Assembly (NCBI GenBank): GCA_002372575.1
Contig: DFHC01000015.1
Coordinates: 1-8,944 of the forward strand
Length of the DNA: 8,944 nucleotides
DNA from: a bacterium UBA3734
Lineage (GTDB): Bacteria > Bacteroidota > Bacteroidia > Bacteroidales > Bacteroidaceae
Direction of reading: 5' to 3'
The notes under the pieces are model-generated. The model was given only the letters and a program-made list of their open reading frames with translations, searched no databases and was not told the origin of the DNA. Of this stretch, positions 1 to 7,142 are shown piece after piece. Position 1 is the first letter of the stretch. Each line of letters starts with the position of its first letter. The position numbers were made by a program, and so were the translations under genes.

Positions 1-1044
1 GCGCCCGACCTCTTCATGGAGGAAGCCATGAGCCTTGAGCAGAGCGGCCACGAGCTGAAGTCGCGCCTCCACATCTCGAAAAAAGCCCATCTGATTATGC
101 CCACGCATCGTATGCTCGACGCCGCTATCGAAGTCGCGAAGGGGAAAGACCGCGTGGGCACGACGGGCAAGGGCATCGGGCCGGCCTACACCGACAAGGT
201 GAGCCGCGCCGGACTGCGCGTGGGCGACATTCTCGACGGCTTCGAGGAAAAATACGCCGCCCACAAGGCACGCCACGAGCAAATGCTTCGCTCGATGGGC
301 TTCACCAGCTACGACCTCGCCGAGCAGGAACGGAAATGGATGCAGGGCGTGGAATATATGAAGCAGTTCCACCTTGTCGATAGCGAGCACGAAATCAACC
401 GCCACCTGCGCGAGGGCCGCTCCGTGTTGTGCGAGGGCGCGCAGGGCAGCATGCTCGACATCGACTTCGGCTCCTATCCCTTCGTCACCTCGTCGAACAC
501 CGTCTGCGCCGGCGCCTGCACGGGGCTCGGTATCGGGCCGAACCGAATCGGGCGCGTTTTCGGCATTATGAAGGCTTATTGTACGCGCGTTGGAGCCGGT
601 CCGTTCCCCACGGAGCTGTTTGACGAAACGGGCAAGCGCATCCGCGACCTCGGCCACGAATACGGAGCCGTGACGGGGCGCGAGCGTCGCTGCGGATGGA
701 TTGACCTCGTGGCCCTGCGCTACACCATCATGGTGAACGGCGTGACGGAGCTCATCATGATGAAGAGCGACGTGCTCGATAGCTTCGAGACCATCAAGGC
801 CTGCGTCGCCTACAAGCAAAACGGCCAGACGCTGACCGACCTCCCGTATTCGCTCGACGGCGTGGAACCCGTTTACGAAACGCTCCCGGGCTGGAAAACC
901 GACATGACGAAGATGACTTCAGAGAAGGAGTTTCCAGAGCCCTTCCGCCGCTACGTCGAATTCCTCGAACGGCATCTGGCTACGCCCATCCGCATCATTT
1001 CCATCGGCCCCGACCGCGCACAGACGATTATTAGGGAGGGTTGA
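1..1044 (+). CDS. purA: Adenylosuccinate synthetase, 5'-truncated by the window edge
   Basis: PurA joins IMP and aspartate using GTP to make adenylosuccinate, the first committed step from IMP to AMP, in the cytoplasm. The frame is open from base 1, so 347 residues are present and the first roughly 75-80 of a protein of about 425 are missing, including the N-terminal GDEGKGK-type phosphate-binding loop. Visible family motifs, numbered from the first residue here, are GTTGKGIGPAYTDK (53-66), the EGAQGSMLDIDFGSYPF block (145-161), SSNT (164-167), RVGAGPFPTE (196-205), TGRERRCGWIDL (225-236) and the guanine-binding MKSD region (254-257). The C-terminus (GWKTD, then the IGPDR region) is complete and ends in TGA. 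The usual GATTGR is GAVTGR here, a minor change. An internal ATG at 16 is in frame but is not the real start. A Gfo/Idh/MocA gene follows after 26 bases with no visible terminator, so read-through is likely. Identification is secure. Confidence 0.97.
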   Translation, partial: APDLFMEEAMSLEQSGHELKSRLHISKKAHLIMPTHRMLDAAIEVAKGKDRVGTTGKGIGPAYTDKVSRAGLRVGDILDGFEEKYAAHKARHEQMLRSMGFTSYDLAEQERKWMQGVEYMKQFHLVDSEHEINRHLREGRSVLCEGAQGSMLDIDFGSYPFVTSSNTVCAGACTGLGIGPNRIGRVFGIMKAYCTRVGAGPFPTELFDETGKRIRDLGHEYGAVTGRERRCGWIDLVALRYTIMVNGVTELIMMKSDVLDSFETIKACVAYKQNGQTLTDLPYSLDGVEPVYETLPGWKTDMTKMTSEKEFPEPFRRYVEFLERHLATPIRIISIGPDRAQTIIREG

Positions 1045-1070
1045 GTACAAACACACATTCGTAAACTAAC

Positions 1071-2054
1071 ATGAAACATATCAGATGGGGTTTTATTGGC
1101 TGTGGTGAGGTCGTTGAACGGAAATCCGGTCCGGCTTTCAACGAGATTGCTGGATCGCAGGTGGTGGCTGTGATGAGCCGTACGGCAGAGCGTGCCTCTT
1201 CGTATGCCGAACGACACGGGATAAAACGGTGGTACACCGACGCGCAGCAGCTCGTGGACGACCCCGATGTGAACGCCGTCTATGTGGCGACGCCGCCGAG
1301 CTCCCACGCCACGTTTGCCATCATGGCAATGCGGGCGGGAAAACCCGTCTATGTGGAGAAACCCCTGGCATCGACGTATGAAGATTGCGTGCGCGTGAAT
1401 CGTGTGAGCGAGGAAACGGGCGTGCCGTGCTTCGTGGCCTATTATCGGCGCTATCTGCCGTATTTCAGGCAGGTGAAGCAGCTGATTGAAGACGGGCGAA
1501 TCGGACAGGTGGCCAGCGTGCAGGTGCGGTTTACGACGCCTCCGCGCGAGATGGATGCAATGAGGGGCACCGCGCAGCCGTGGCGACTGAACCCGACGAT
1601 AGCTGGAGGCGGCTATTTCTACGATTTGGCGGCCCATCAGCTCGACTTGCTACAGGATTTTTTCGGCATCATCGTGCGTGCACATGGCTATTGCACCAAT
1701 CGCGCCGGCTTGTACGAGGCGGAAGACACCGTCTCGGCCTCGTTTCGCTTTGAAAATGGCCTGGTGGGCAGTGGATCGTGGTGTTTTGTGGGGCACGAGA
1801 GTGCCCGGGAAGACTGCATTGAAGTGGTAGGCGACCGTGGCATCATCTCGTTCTCGGTGTTCAGCTACGACCCGATTCGCCTCGTGACGAGCAGCGGCGA
1901 GGAAGTTTTCGAAGTTCCCAACCCGAAATACGTTCAGGAACCGCTGATTCGCAGCGTGGTGGAAGCGCTTCAGGGCTTCGGCGTATGTCAGTGTACGAGT
2001 GTGAGCGCGACGCCAGTGAACTGGCTGATGGACAGAATCTTGGGGAAATTTTAA
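1071..2054 (+). CDS. Gfo/Idh/MocA-family NAD(P)-dependent oxidoreductase
   Basis: This is a 327-residue oxidoreductase of the family that oxidises or reduces sugars, inositols and related polyols with bound NAD(P). The N-terminal Rossmann fold shows GFIGCGEV (7-14), a strand-turn AVMSRTAERA region near 33-42 and VYVATPPSSH (70-79). The family signature EKP lies at 96-98, with its lysine normally in the active site. The C-terminal domain carries GGGYFYDLAAHQLDLL (179-194), where D185 and H189 match the catalytic Asp/His of the family. Length is typical for short members, and the end (NWLMDRILGKF) looks complete. There is no signal peptide, so it is probably cytoplasmic. The start ATG lies 26 bases after purA without a clear Shine-Dalgarno sequence, which is usual in Bacteroidetes. 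The substrate cannot be read from the sequence, and the neighbours (purA and an outer-membrane-type protein) do not suggest one. The family call is firm; any specific enzyme name would be a guess. Confidence 0.92.
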   Translation: MKHIRWGFIGCGEVVERKSGPAFNEIAGSQVVAVMSRTAERASSYAERHGIKRWYTDAQQLVDDPDVNAVYVATPPSSHATFAIMAMRAGKPVYVEKPLASTYEDCVRVNRVSEETGVPCFVAYYRRYLPYFRQVKQLIEDGRIGQVASVQVRFTTPPREMDAMRGTAQPWRLNPTIAGGGYFYDLAAHQLDLLQDFFGIIVRAHGYCTNRAGLYEAEDTVSASFRFENGLVGSGSWCFVGHESAREDCIEVVGDRGIISFSVFSYDPIRLVTSSGEEVFEVPNPKYVQEPLIRSVVEALQGFGVCQCTSVSATPVNWLMDRILGKF

Positions 2055-2060
2055 GAGAAA

Positions 2061-2081
2061 AGGGAGTGAAAGGGGAGTGAA
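2061..2081 (+). repeat. Short purine-rich tandem repeat in intergenic leader
   Basis: Two near-identical units stand side by side: AGGGAGTGAA at 2061-2070 and AGGGGAGTGAA at 2071-2081, differing by one extra G. They fill much of the 45-base gap between the oxidoreductase and the DUF4421 gene. Each contains a GGGAG or GGAG core resembling a Shine-Dalgarno sequence, but both lie about 20 bases or more upstream of the ATG at 2100, too far for normal pairing. It may simply be a small duplication; no function can be assigned. Confidence 0.4.
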
Positions 2082-2099
2082 AAAAAGTATTTAGGTTCG

Positions 2100-3176
2100 A
2101 TGAAAAAGATATTGTTTTTGACACTATTTTTTGTTTCGGCAGCAACAGCGTTGGCCGATGACTCCATCGCCGTGGAGAAGCCCTCGTTTTTCGAGCGTGT
2201 CTATGAGGTCATTAAAGATTTCAGCCGCATTGACACGAACTATATCGAACCGCAGCACCACAACTTCACCGCCATGCTCCAGAACACGAACACCTTCGAG
2301 TCTTATACCCTGCGCAACGAACAGGGGCAGGAACTCGTCTTGTCGCCCGAGCCGAGCTTCAGAATCGGCCCCTATTTCGGCTGGCGATGGCTGTTTCTGG
2401 GCTATGCCATCGACATTTCCCACCTCAACAACGGCGGTCAGCGACAAGACTGGAGCCTCAGCTTCTATAGCAACCAAGTCGGGGTCGATTTCTTCTTTCG
2501 GAAGACGGGCGACGACTATAAAATCCGTTTGGCGAAGTCGAACGACGACATTGCCATTCCCGATGTGAAAGACCTCAGTTTCAGCGGTTTCAGGGCGAGT
2601 ATCAAGGGAATTAACCTCTATTACATCCTCAACCACAGGAAATTTTCCTATCCCGCCGCCTTCAACCAGAGCACCTGCCAGAAAATCAGCGCCGGCTCGC
2701 CCCTCATCGGCATCGGCTACACGAAGCACAAAATCACCCTCGACACCGACGAACTGGGCAAAATGGTCAATCGCTACACGTCCATTCTCGGCTTAGACCC
2801 GATAGAATTCCCGAACTCTGCTGAGGTCAATTTCACCGATATTTCGCTCTCCGGCGGCTATGCCTACAACTGGGTTTTTGCGAAAAATTGGCTTGCGGCG
2901 GCCTCGCTGGCGTTGGCCGTGGGCTACAAACACAGCACGGGCGACACCGAGACAAACGGCGCACAGGAACGCCATTTCTCGTTCCGAAATTTCAATCTCG
3001 ACGGGGTGGGGCGCTTCGGCCTCGTGTGGAACAACACGCGCTGGTATGCCGGCACGAGTTTCATCATGCATACCTATCGCTATTCGAAGAGCCATTTCTC
3101 GACCAACTCGTTTTTCGGCAATTGGAACATTTATTTCGGCTACAATTTCGGGAAAAAAAGCGCGTGTCGCGATTGA
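2100..3176 (+). CDS. DUF4421 family protein, probable outer-membrane beta-barrel
   Basis: This 358-residue exported protein has no known function. The N-terminus (MKKILFLTLFFVSAATALA, 1-19) is a clear signal peptide, with likely cleavage after ALA. The mature part has the look of the Bacteroidetes DUF4421 family: a DTNYIEPQ and FTAMLQNTNTFE region (45-67), GPYFGWRWLFLGYA (90-103) and WSLSFYSNQVGVDFFFR (118-134). Many alternating aromatic and polar strands follow, such as SGGYAYNWVF, and the near-terminal NWNIYFGYNF resembles the last strand of an outer-membrane barrel. The DUF name rests on remembered family character, not on a search. After the terminal Phe comes an odd tail, GKKSACRD, which overlies a probable terminator of the opposite operon. 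The stop is only 3 bases from that of the convergent DUF1460 gene. The start is fixed by the signal peptide. It may be co-transcribed with the oxidoreductase 45 bases upstream. Confidence 0.85.
   Translation: MKKILFLTLFFVSAATALADDSIAVEKPSFFERVYEVIKDFSRIDTNYIEPQHHNFTAMLQNTNTFESYTLRNEQGQELVLSPEPSFRIGPYFGWRWLFLGYAIDISHLNNGGQRQDWSLSFYSNQVGVDFFFRKTGDDYKIRLAKSNDDIAIPDVKDLSFSGFRASIKGINLYYILNHRKFSYPAAFNQSTCQKISAGSPLIGIGYTKHKITLDTDELGKMVNRYTSILGLDPIEFPNSAEVNFTDISLSGGYAYNWVFAKNWLAAASLALAVGYKHSTGDTETNGAQERHFSFRNFNLDGVGRFGLVWNNTRWYAGTSFIMHTYRYSKSHFSTNSFFGNWNIYFGYNFGKKSACRD
3153..3171 (-). terminator. Probable intrinsic terminator of the ispE-rel-DUF1460 operon
   Basis: Read on the minus strand just past the DUF1460 stop, the sequence is CGCG-ACA-CGCG (3171-3161), then C, then seven T (3159-3153). 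This is a short, all-GC hairpin followed by a T-run, as expected for a Rho-independent terminator. It lies 8 bases beyond the stop codon at 3180-3182. The stem is only 4 base pairs, so it may be weak. It lies wholly within the last codons of the convergent DUF4421 gene. On the plus strand no T-run follows the hairpin, so it should act in one direction only. Confidence 0.5.
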
Positions 3177-3179
3177 TTC

Positions 3180-4031
3180 CTACTGCACGCGGATGACGCG
3201 GATACCCGTTTGCGACTTCTGTTTTTGCATATATTGCCTCAGCGTCATGGGTTCCTCCACCACTTTTTTACGAATCATCGAGGCATTGAGCAGGTGCAGG
3301 CCGTCTTTTTTCCAGACGGCGATGCCGATGTGCGAGGTGTCAAGGCCGCGCTTGCTGGTGGTGATGGCGAGGATGTCGCCGTCGTGGATGGCTTGGCGGA
3401 AGTGGGCGTTGTTGGAAATCTGGTTTTTAGGAATGTAGAAATGCGTTTGTCCCGTCAGTTTTTTCTCGCTTTTTCGGATGATTTCCACCCATTCGGGCTG
3501 CGCCAAGAGCATGGGGTATTGCTCCACGTGGGTGGACATGTAGTCGATGCGGAGCGTTTGCCTGACAGTGGGAATGGTGCGTGGCAAGGCCACTTCCCGC
3601 ACGAATCCGAGGCGCGTGTTGTCGCCGATCCAGTCGGTGAAATAGTGCAGGCGGTCGGGGTAGCTGACGATGCCGTCGCGATAGCGCACGAGGCGCAGAT
3701 AGCGGCAGTAGTCGGCAAAGGTCGTGGCCTTGTTTTTCATGCAGAGCGTGAGCGCGAGAGCGGTTTCCACGAGTGTGGTGCAGTCGAGTTGCCTCAGATT
3801 GACGATGAGCTGCTCCTCGGCATTGATTTCAAGCGTTTTCGCCACGTAGGGAACTCCGCGAAACTTCCGCGCGAAGAACAGCATCCAGTTCGTGTCCGGT
3901 TTCTGTCGAGCGGCCTCGGCAAAAAGTTCCACGACGCGCAGGCTGTCCTCCCGCGTATATTGCTGTGCCATCGCCGTTGGCAGCGTGGCGAAAAATATCG
4001 TTAGAATTAGCAAGATTTTTCTCATTTCCAT
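3180..4031 (-). CDS. DUF1460 family protein (N-acetylmuramoyl-L-alanine amidase-like), exported
   Basis: This 283-residue protein belongs to the DUF1460 family, NlpC/P60-like cysteine hydrolases thought to act on murein peptides or muropeptides. A signal peptide is evident (MEMRKILLILTIFFATLPTAMA, 1-22), so it works in the periplasm or at the envelope. Family features are FFARKFRGVPYVAKTLE (52-68), the probable catalytic cysteine in QLDCTTLVE (Cys84), the RLHYFTDW segment (127-134), and the probable catalytic histidine in DTSHIGIAV (His234), followed by HLLNAS (246-251), which may supply a polar third residue. Cys and His are both present, so the enzyme is probably active. Two in-frame starts exist, at 4031 and 4025 (MEMRK or MRK); both keep the signal peptide and no Shine-Dalgarno sequence decides between them. 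The gene starts 15 bases after the rel stop and is the last gene of the ispE-rel-DUF1460 operon. Substrate and cleaved bond are inferred from family only. Confidence 0.88.
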   Translation of the reverse strand: MEMRKILLILTIFFATLPTAMAQQYTREDSLRVVELFAEAARQKPDTNWMLFFARKFRGVPYVAKTLEINAEEQLIVNLRQLDCTTLVETALALTLCMKNKATTFADYCRYLRLVRYRDGIVSYPDRLHYFTDWIGDNTRLGFVREVALPRTIPTVRQTLRIDYMSTHVEQYPMLLAQPEWVEIIRKSEKKLTGQTHFYIPKNQISNNAHFRQAIHDGDILAITTSKRGLDTSHIGIAVWKKDGLHLLNASMIRKKVVEEPMTLRQYMQKQKSQTGIRVIRVQ

Positions 4032-4046
4032 TGTTTTTTTGCTTTT

Positions 4047-6233
4047 TCACGTTCTCGTCACCGACTTCACACCCTTCACCGTGCTGATTTTCCTGATGAG
4101 CGCCTCCATGCGCGAGGTGTCATCGACCATCACCGTCAGGTGGCCGTCGAAGAGGCCGTCGTGCGAGTCGATGTTGATGGAGCGCATCATGATTTTCTCT
4201 TCCTTGGCGATGATGCTGGTGATGTTGTTCACGATGCCGATGTCGTCGTTGCCGATGATGTTGAGCGTGATGTTGTATTGCGACGAACCCTTTCCGCTCC
4301 AGCGGGCGCGCACGATGCGGTAGGCCATGTGCTCGCGCAGGTGACGGGCGTTGGGGCAGGTGGTGCGGTGCACCTTGATGCCGCCGCTCACGGTGACGAA
4401 GCCGAAAATCGGGTCGCCGAAAATCGGCCGGCAGCACTTGGCGAGCGAATAGTCGATGCCTTTCAGGTCGCTGCCGATGACGAGCTCGTCGTCGTGGCCC
4501 TGAAGGAGCTTTTCTTCGGCCATCGAGAAGTTGAATTCCTCGGCGCTGCGCGTCTGGGCGGGCGCGTTGAGGTTGAGGTCGTAGTCGCGCGTCTCGATGT
4601 ATTTTTCCACCACGAGGTTCACGTCGAGTTTCTCCTCGGCCAGCTGTTTGTAGAAGTTGCTCGCCACCTTGAAGCCCAGCTTTTTGATGGTGTGCGCCAT
4701 CACGCTCTCCGACAGTTCGATTTTCTTGTTTTTCAGCTTTCGTTCGAGCATTTCCTTGGCAATGATGCTCTCTTTCAGCTGTGTTTCCTTCAGGGCGAGG
4801 CGGATTTTCGACTTCGCCCGCGAGGTTTTCACCACGTTGAGCCATTCCTGGCGCGGTTTCTGGTTGCTTTGCGTGAGGATTTCCACCGTGTCGCCCGAGC
4901 GCAGCTGATGGCGGATGGGCACCACCTTCCCGTTGATGCGACCGCCCACGCAGGTGGAGCCCACGCGCGAGTGGATGTAGTAGGCGAAGTCGAGCACGGT
5001 GGCACCTTTCGGGAATTTCAGCAGGTCGCCCTTCGGCGTGAACACGAACACTTCGTCGTCGTAGAGATCCATTTTGAAATGGTCCACAGCCTGCTGGTCG
5101 TCGCCTGCCTCGAGTGCCTTGCGGATGTTCGTGAGCCATTCGTCGATGCCCGACTCCTGCGATTTCACGCCCTTGTAGCGCCAGTGGGCGGCCAGTCCGC
5201 GCTCGGCAATCTCGTCCATCCGCTCGGTGCGAATCTGCACCTCCACCCATTTCTGCTCGGGTCCCAAGACGGTGATGTGCAGGCTTTCGTAGCCGTTCGA
5301 TTTCGGCACGGAGAGCCAGTCGCGCAGTCGCTTCGGGTTGGGCTGATACATGTCGGTGACGATGGAAAAGGCCTGCCAGCACTGCATTTTTTCCTTCTCC
5401 ACGGGCGCGTCGATGATGATGCGGATGGCGAAGAGGTCGTAGATGCCCTCGAAGCCGCAATTCTGCTTTTTCATCTTCTGCCAGATGGAGTGAATTGACT
5501 TCGTGCGGCCTTTCATGTGGAACGTGAGTCCGGCCTCTGCGAGCCGCTGCTCTACGGGCTCGATGAAGCGCTCGATGTAGGCGTCGCGGCTCTGCTTCGT
5601 GGCGCTCAGCTTTTCCCGAATCATGTAGTAGGCATCGTGCTCGCGGTATTTCAGCGAGAGGTCTTCGAGCTCCGATTTCAGCTTGTAGAGACCCAGTTTG
5701 TGGGCCAGCGGCGCATAGAGAAACGCCGCCTCCTCGCTGATGCGCTGCTTGGCCTCTTCGTTGGCCGTGTCGCGGATTTGCCGCATCAGGTTCACGCGCT
5801 CGGCAATCATGATGAGGATGACGCGCATGTCCTCGGCAAACGAGAGCAGCAGGTTGCGGAAATTCTCGCTTTCCATCACGGGCGTTTTCACGTTCAGCTC
5901 GCGGATGCGCGCCAGTCCGTGGAGAATGGCGTCCACCTCCATGCCCTTGTCGAGCTGTAGTCCCTTGCTCAAGATGATGGCCACGATGCCGTCGCGGCGC
6001 AGGCCGGTTTCCTCGAAGGCCAGCTGCGCCGTCTGCAACGCACTGACGACGGGATTCAGCCCGAACACGTCGCGCTGAAGCTGCCCCGTGCGCATCTGCT
6101 CCTTGAACAGTTGCCAAAGCGTAGGCTCGTCGTCGGCCCTGAGCGAGTTGCCCAAGTTCTGGCGTAGCGTGGCGACCAGATTTCGGGCGAGGATTCGTTC
6201 CTCTGGGGTGAAACGTATGTTTTGATTACTCAT
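4047..6233 (-). CDS. relA: RelA/SpoT-family (p)ppGpp synthetase with degenerate hydrolase domain
   Basis: This long RSH protein (728 residues) transfers pyrophosphate from ATP to GDP or GTP, making the stringent-response alarmone. Domains in order: a degenerate HD region (about 50-155); a synthetase (about 235-355) with GRTKSIHSIWQKM (R243, K245), FEGIYDLFAIR (D266), NGYESLH (313-319) and VEVQIRT (catalytic Glu331); TGS (392-455) with conserved His421; a helical segment; a zinc-finger or RIS-type region with Cys600, Cys601, His622 and Cys626; and an ACT domain (655-725). The HD metal ligands are gone: the expected HP is N60-P61, HDxxED reads S89-K-G-L-Q-L94, and ADRLHNMR reads AERVNLMR (144-151). 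Hydrolysis is therefore very unlikely and the protein should be synthesis-only, like E. coli RelA. A second RSH elsewhere would then have to degrade the alarmone. It starts 3 bases after the ispE stop, indicating translational coupling. The relA symbol reflects inferred activity; many annotations would say RelA/SpoT family. Confidence 0.95.
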   Translation of the reverse strand: MSNQNIRFTPEERILARNLVATLRQNLGNSLRADDEPTLWQLFKEQMRTGQLQRDVFGLNPVVSALQTAQLAFEETGLRRDGIVAIILSKGLQLDKGMEVDAILHGLARIRELNVKTPVMESENFRNLLLSFAEDMRVILIMIAERVNLMRQIRDTANEEAKQRISEEAAFLYAPLAHKLGLYKLKSELEDLSLKYREHDAYYMIREKLSATKQSRDAYIERFIEPVEQRLAEAGLTFHMKGRTKSIHSIWQKMKKQNCGFEGIYDLFAIRIIIDAPVEKEKMQCWQAFSIVTDMYQPNPKRLRDWLSVPKSNGYESLHITVLGPEQKWVEVQIRTERMDEIAERGLAAHWRYKGVKSQESGIDEWLTNIRKALEAGDDQQAVDHFKMDLYDDEVFVFTPKGDLLKFPKGATVLDFAYYIHSRVGSTCVGGRINGKVVPIRHQLRSGDTVEILTQSNQKPRQEWLNVVKTSRAKSKIRLALKETQLKESIIAKEMLERKLKNKKIELSESVMAHTIKKLGFKVASNFYKQLAEEKLDVNLVVEKYIETRDYDLNLNAPAQTRSAEEFNFSMAEEKLLQGHDDELVIGSDLKGIDYSLAKCCRPIFGDPIFGFVTVSGGIKVHRTTCPNARHLREHMAYRIVRARWSGKGSSQYNITLNIIGNDDIGIVNNITSIIAKEEKIMMRSINIDSHDGLFDGHLTVMVDDTSRMEALIRKISTVKGVKSVTRT

Positions 6234-6236
6234 TTT

Positions 6237-7091
6237 CTATAGTTTTAGCGTAAACACTTTGCAATCGGGGAATTTTGCCTCGATTCCGCTCGGTTCGTCT
6301 TCGTAAATGCCGAAAATCGCACTTCCGCTTCCGCTCATCAGGGCAAAAATGGCACCGTTTTCGTAGAGATTCTGCTTGATGGCGGCCAAGGCGGGATGTT
6401 GGGCGAAGACGGGTTCCTCAAAATCGTTTTTCAGCTCGCTGCGCCACGTTTCGATGGGTTGCCTGACGATGTCGAGACAGCATTTTTCGGGTTTCTTCGG
6501 TGTGATGGCGGCGTAGGCGTCGCGTGTGGAGACAGCCACGGCGGGTTTCACGATGACAAGATGACGACCGGTTAAAATATTTTGCAAGTCGTCGTGGTGC
6601 TCCAACTGGTCGCCGATGCCCGTTGCAAAACAGGGTTTCGAACGAATGAAAAAGGCACAGTCGGCCCCCAGCTGGGCGGCGTAGCGCTCCATTTGTGCGT
6701 CGTCTAATCCCAATTGTATTCTCGGATGCTCGTTGATGAGGCGAATCATCGAGGCTGCATCGCTCGAGCCGCCGCCCATGCCGGCCTGCGAGGGAATCTG
6801 CTTCTTCAGTTGAATCCAGATTTCTGGCAATAGCGGGAAGTCTTTTTGCAGCAGATAATAGGCTTTCACCACAAGATTTTTGTCATTCGGACAATCCACG
6901 GCCTCGTCGCCCGTCACCGACAACCGTACGCGCTGCCAGTCGGGTCCTGGAAATTCCTCGTATGTCAAGGCAAAGTCGAGCTCGTCGCACAGCGGAATCG
7001 GGTAGAAAACCGTCTCCAAATCGTGGTAGCCATCGGCCCGGCGTGCCACCACGTTCAGTCCCAAATTGATTTTTGCACAAGGATAAGTCAT
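6237..7091 (-). CDS. ispE: 4-diphosphocytidyl-2-C-methyl-D-erythritol kinase
   Basis: IspE is the GHMP kinase that phosphorylates CDP-methylerythritol with ATP, the fourth step of the MEP route to isopentenyl diphosphate, in the cytoplasm. The 284-residue length matches the family. Motifs present are PCAKINLGLNV near the start (Lys7), GYHDLETVF (21-29), the ATP-binding glycine loop IPSQAGMGGGSSDAA (99-113), GADCAFFI (142-149) with the probable catalytic Asp144, and the C-terminal LMSGSGSAIFGIY (251-263). All key residues are intact. The start is well placed, since the conserved AKIN motif begins at residue 6. It is the first gene of a leftward operon, with rel following after 3 bases and DUF1460 after that. 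Its promoter lies in the compact divergent region shared with nqrA, and the predicted leader is only about a dozen bases. There is no clear Shine-Dalgarno sequence. Confidence 0.97.
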   Translation of the reverse strand: MTYPCAKINLGLNVVARRADGYHDLETVFYPIPLCDELDFALTYEEFPGPDWQRVRLSVTGDEAVDCPNDKNLVVKAYYLLQKDFPLLPEIWIQLKKQIPSQAGMGGGSSDAASMIRLINEHPRIQLGLDDAQMERYAAQLGADCAFFIRSKPCFATGIGDQLEHHDDLQNILTGRHLVIVKPAVAVSTRDAYAAITPKKPEKCCLDIVRQPIETWRSELKNDFEEPVFAQHPALAAIKQNLYENGAIFALMSGSGSAIFGIYEDEPSGIEAKFPDCKVFTLKL

Positions 7092-7109
7092 ATTTCGTCA
7101 AATTTTCTG

Positions 7110-7117
7110 CGAAGATA
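7110..7117 (-). promoter_or_regulatory. Putative -7 box of the ispE operon promoter
   Basis: On the minus strand this reads TATCTTCG, one mismatch from the Bacteroidetes -7 consensus TAnnTTTG. A start of transcription 5-7 bases further on would fall near 7103-7105, leaving a leader of about 12-15 bases before the ispE ATG at 7091. The -33 element is not clear. It sits in mirror image to the nqrA -7 box. Confidence 0.5.
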
Positions 7118-7130
7118 CAAAAAAAATGTG

Positions 7131-7138
7131 TAACTTTG
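7131..7138 (+). promoter_or_regulatory. Putative -7 box of the nqr operon promoter
   Basis: The sequence TAACTTTG is an exact match to the Bacteroidetes primary sigma factor -7 consensus TAnnTTTG. The region where the -33 element should be (about 7104-7110, TTTCTGC) is only a weak fit to TTTG. Transcription would begin near 7143-7146, giving a leader of about 50 bases before the nqrA ATG at 7195. It drives nqrA-nqrB and presumably the rest of the nqr operon. Confidence 0.65.
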
Positions 7139-7142
7139 CAGT

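Noticed and set aside
1045..1070. Possible terminator or promoter between purA and the oxidoreductase gene
   Set aside because: The 26-base gap holds no hairpin, T-run or TAnnTTTG box.
2092..2099. TAGGTTCG, resembling a -7 promoter box, directly before the DUF4421 ATG
   Set aside because: Transcription would start inside the coding sequence, after the only start codon that preserves the signal peptide, so it cannot drive this gene as a normal promoter.
3161..3191. Longer inverted repeat CGCGTG...CACGCG spanning the convergent stops, as a possible terminator for the rightward genes
   Set aside because: The loop is 19 bases and no T-run follows on the plus strand, so it does not fit an intrinsic terminator in that direction.
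3210..4004. Open frame of 264 codons on the plus strand opposite DUF1460
   Set aside because: The opposite strand encodes a complete DUF1460 protein with signal peptide and Cys/His residues; this frame shows no domain.
4140..5498. Open frame of about 450 codons on the plus strand across rel
   Set aside because: It lies entirely antisense to a clear rel gene, has repetitive His/Val/Asp/Phe-rich composition and no recognisable domain. It is a shadow of codon bias in the real frame.
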